Part shown: positions 4,728 through 5,231 of the stretch, piece by piece
Position numbering within the stretch: position 1 is the stretch's first letter
Layout: every line of letters begins with the position of its first letter
Source: Actinomycetes bacterium
Lineage (GTDB): Bacteria; Actinomycetota; Actinomycetes; Actinomycetales; Microbacteriaceae
DNA length: 5,231 nt
Reading direction: 5' to 3'
Assembly (NCBI GenBank): GCA_023432305.1
Contig: JAEYUT010000263.1
Span: 1 to 5,231, forward strand
Notes under the pieces: model-generated
Told to the model about the DNA's origin: nothing
The model's database searches: none
Seen by the model: the letters and a program-made list of their open reading frames with translations, nothing else
Program-made: the position numbers and the translations under genes

Positions 4728-4756
4728 CGATCAATAGGTCTGAATGGGATAACTCT

Positions 4757-5158
4757 GTGAGATTCGGCACGCGCCCGCCCTTGTTCTGGGGCCTTGCGGC
4801 TCTGCTCATCATCGAGCTCGCAGCCGTGACAGCGGCCGCGGTGGTGCTCCTCATCGACCTCATGGTGCTCGAGCCGGCGTCGTGGGGTTCCGCGATCGCG
4901 CTCACTGTTCTCGTGGTGCTCGCCGTGGTCTGGATGGCCGCCACGGTCGTCGGCCTGTTCCGTGCGCAGGCGTGGGTGCGCGCCTCCGCGACGGTGTGGC
5001 AGGTGCTGCAGTTCGCGATCGGCGCGGGTGCGCTCCAGGGTCCTACGGCGCAGCCGGCCTGGGGGTGGCCCATCCTGATCGTCGCGGTGGTGACGTTCGC
5101 GATCCTCTTCGCCCCGAGCGTCGTCTCGTCGACGCAGAAGCGGGCCGAGCGCGACTAG
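4757..5158 (+). CDS. Small four-helix membrane protein of unknown function
   Basis: This is a 133-residue protein made almost entirely of membrane segments. Helices lie at about 9-36 (LFWGLAALLIIELAAV onward), 43-67, 76-93 and 104-122, with a charged tail STQKRAERD at the C-terminus. Between helices 2 and 3 it has FRAQAWVRASATVWQVLQF, and between 3 and 4 a proline- and tryptophan-containing turn (TAQPAWGWP). I recognise the general look of a conserved Microbacteriaceae membrane protein but no family name. The GTG at 4757 is chosen because it gives a short polar N-terminus before the first helix and has a GGGAT (4746-4750) upstream; the in-frame TTG codons at 4700 and 4718 lie in the promoter. 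It is divergent from whiB1. Confidence 0.8.
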   Translation: MRFGTRPPLFWGLAALLIIELAAVTAAAVVLLIDLMVLEPASWGSAIALTVLVVLAVVWMAATVVGLFRAQAWVRASATVWQVLQFAIGAGALQGPTAQPAWGWPILIVAVVTFAILFAPSVVSSTQKRAERD

Positions 5159-5183
5159 CACTCGACCCGCACGACCGCTCGCG

Positions 5184-5231
5184 TCAGCTGCTCCGACGCA
5201 TCGACCGGATGCCGACAGCGAGCCCGACGGC
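5184..5231 (-). CDS. Possible 3' end of a minus-strand gene cut by the window edge
   Basis: Read on the minus strand, 15 codons run in from the edge and end at TGA (5184-5186), giving AVGLAVGIRSMRRSS. The hydrophobic stretch followed by a basic end would suit the last helix and tail of a membrane protein, and third positions are GC-rich (13 of 15). A second minus-strand frame, ending at TAG 5155-5157, is also open to the edge but has poorer third-position GC. This is too short to identify. Confidence 0.3.
   Translation of the reverse strand, partial: AVGLAVGIRSMRRSS

Noticed and set aside
4700..4756. Earlier TTG starts (4700, 4718) for the small membrane protein.
   Set aside because: The first TTG is part of a perfect TTGACA -35, neither has a ribosome binding site, and the added residues do not look like the start of a membrane protein.

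Overview
The window is high-GC DNA, with GC-rich third codon positions, frequent GTG starts and short intergenic gaps. The WhiB protein and the PdtaS-type kinase place it in the Actinobacteria. The overall look fits Microbacteriaceae (a Microbacterium-like organism), but that finer placement is inferred from the feel of the proteins, not from a search. The first 19 bases match the Tn5/Nextera mosaic-end sequencing adapter at 18 of 19 positions. The left edge is therefore almost certainly a contig end with untrimmed adapter, and the first gene is cut there.

Layout. (1) 20-356, plus strand: the 3' end of a conserved actinobacterial protein of unknown function. (2) 399-677, minus strand: a 92-residue excisionase-type helix-turn-helix protein, probably translated from a leaderless mRNA. 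(3) 795-4168, plus strand: a tight three-gene operon with gaps of 1 and 4 bases. It encodes a membrane-anchored SAF-domain (CpaB/RcpC-like) protein, a CpaE/MinD-like P-loop protein, and a soluble GAF-PAS-HisKA_2-HATPase histidine kinase that I recognise as PdtaS. (4) A strong, probably bidirectional terminator at 4211-4253. (5) 4307-4555, minus strand: whiB1, convergent with pdtaS as in Mycobacterium tuberculosis (Rv3219/Rv3220c). (6) About 200 bases of intergenic DNA upstream of whiB1 that contain three inverted repeats and no TA step for about 160 bases. (7) 4757-5158, plus strand: a small four-helix membrane protein. (8) A possible minus-strand gene end at the right edge.

How the parts may work together. 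pdtaS encodes the sensor of a cytosolic two-component system whose known partner, PdtaR, is an ANTAR RNA-binding antiterminator; it is not in this window. whiB1 encodes an Fe-S, nitric-oxide-responsive partner of the primary sigma factor. The most interesting part is the linkage of pdtaS to a CpaB/CpaE-like pair with no Tad/Flp pilus genes present. The CpaE-like protein has neither P-loop lysine. The PdtaS homologue lacks the two GAF-domain cysteines that I recall being linked to copper and NO sensing in mycobacteria. These points suggest a lineage-specific version of the signalling module, but nothing here proves a new system.
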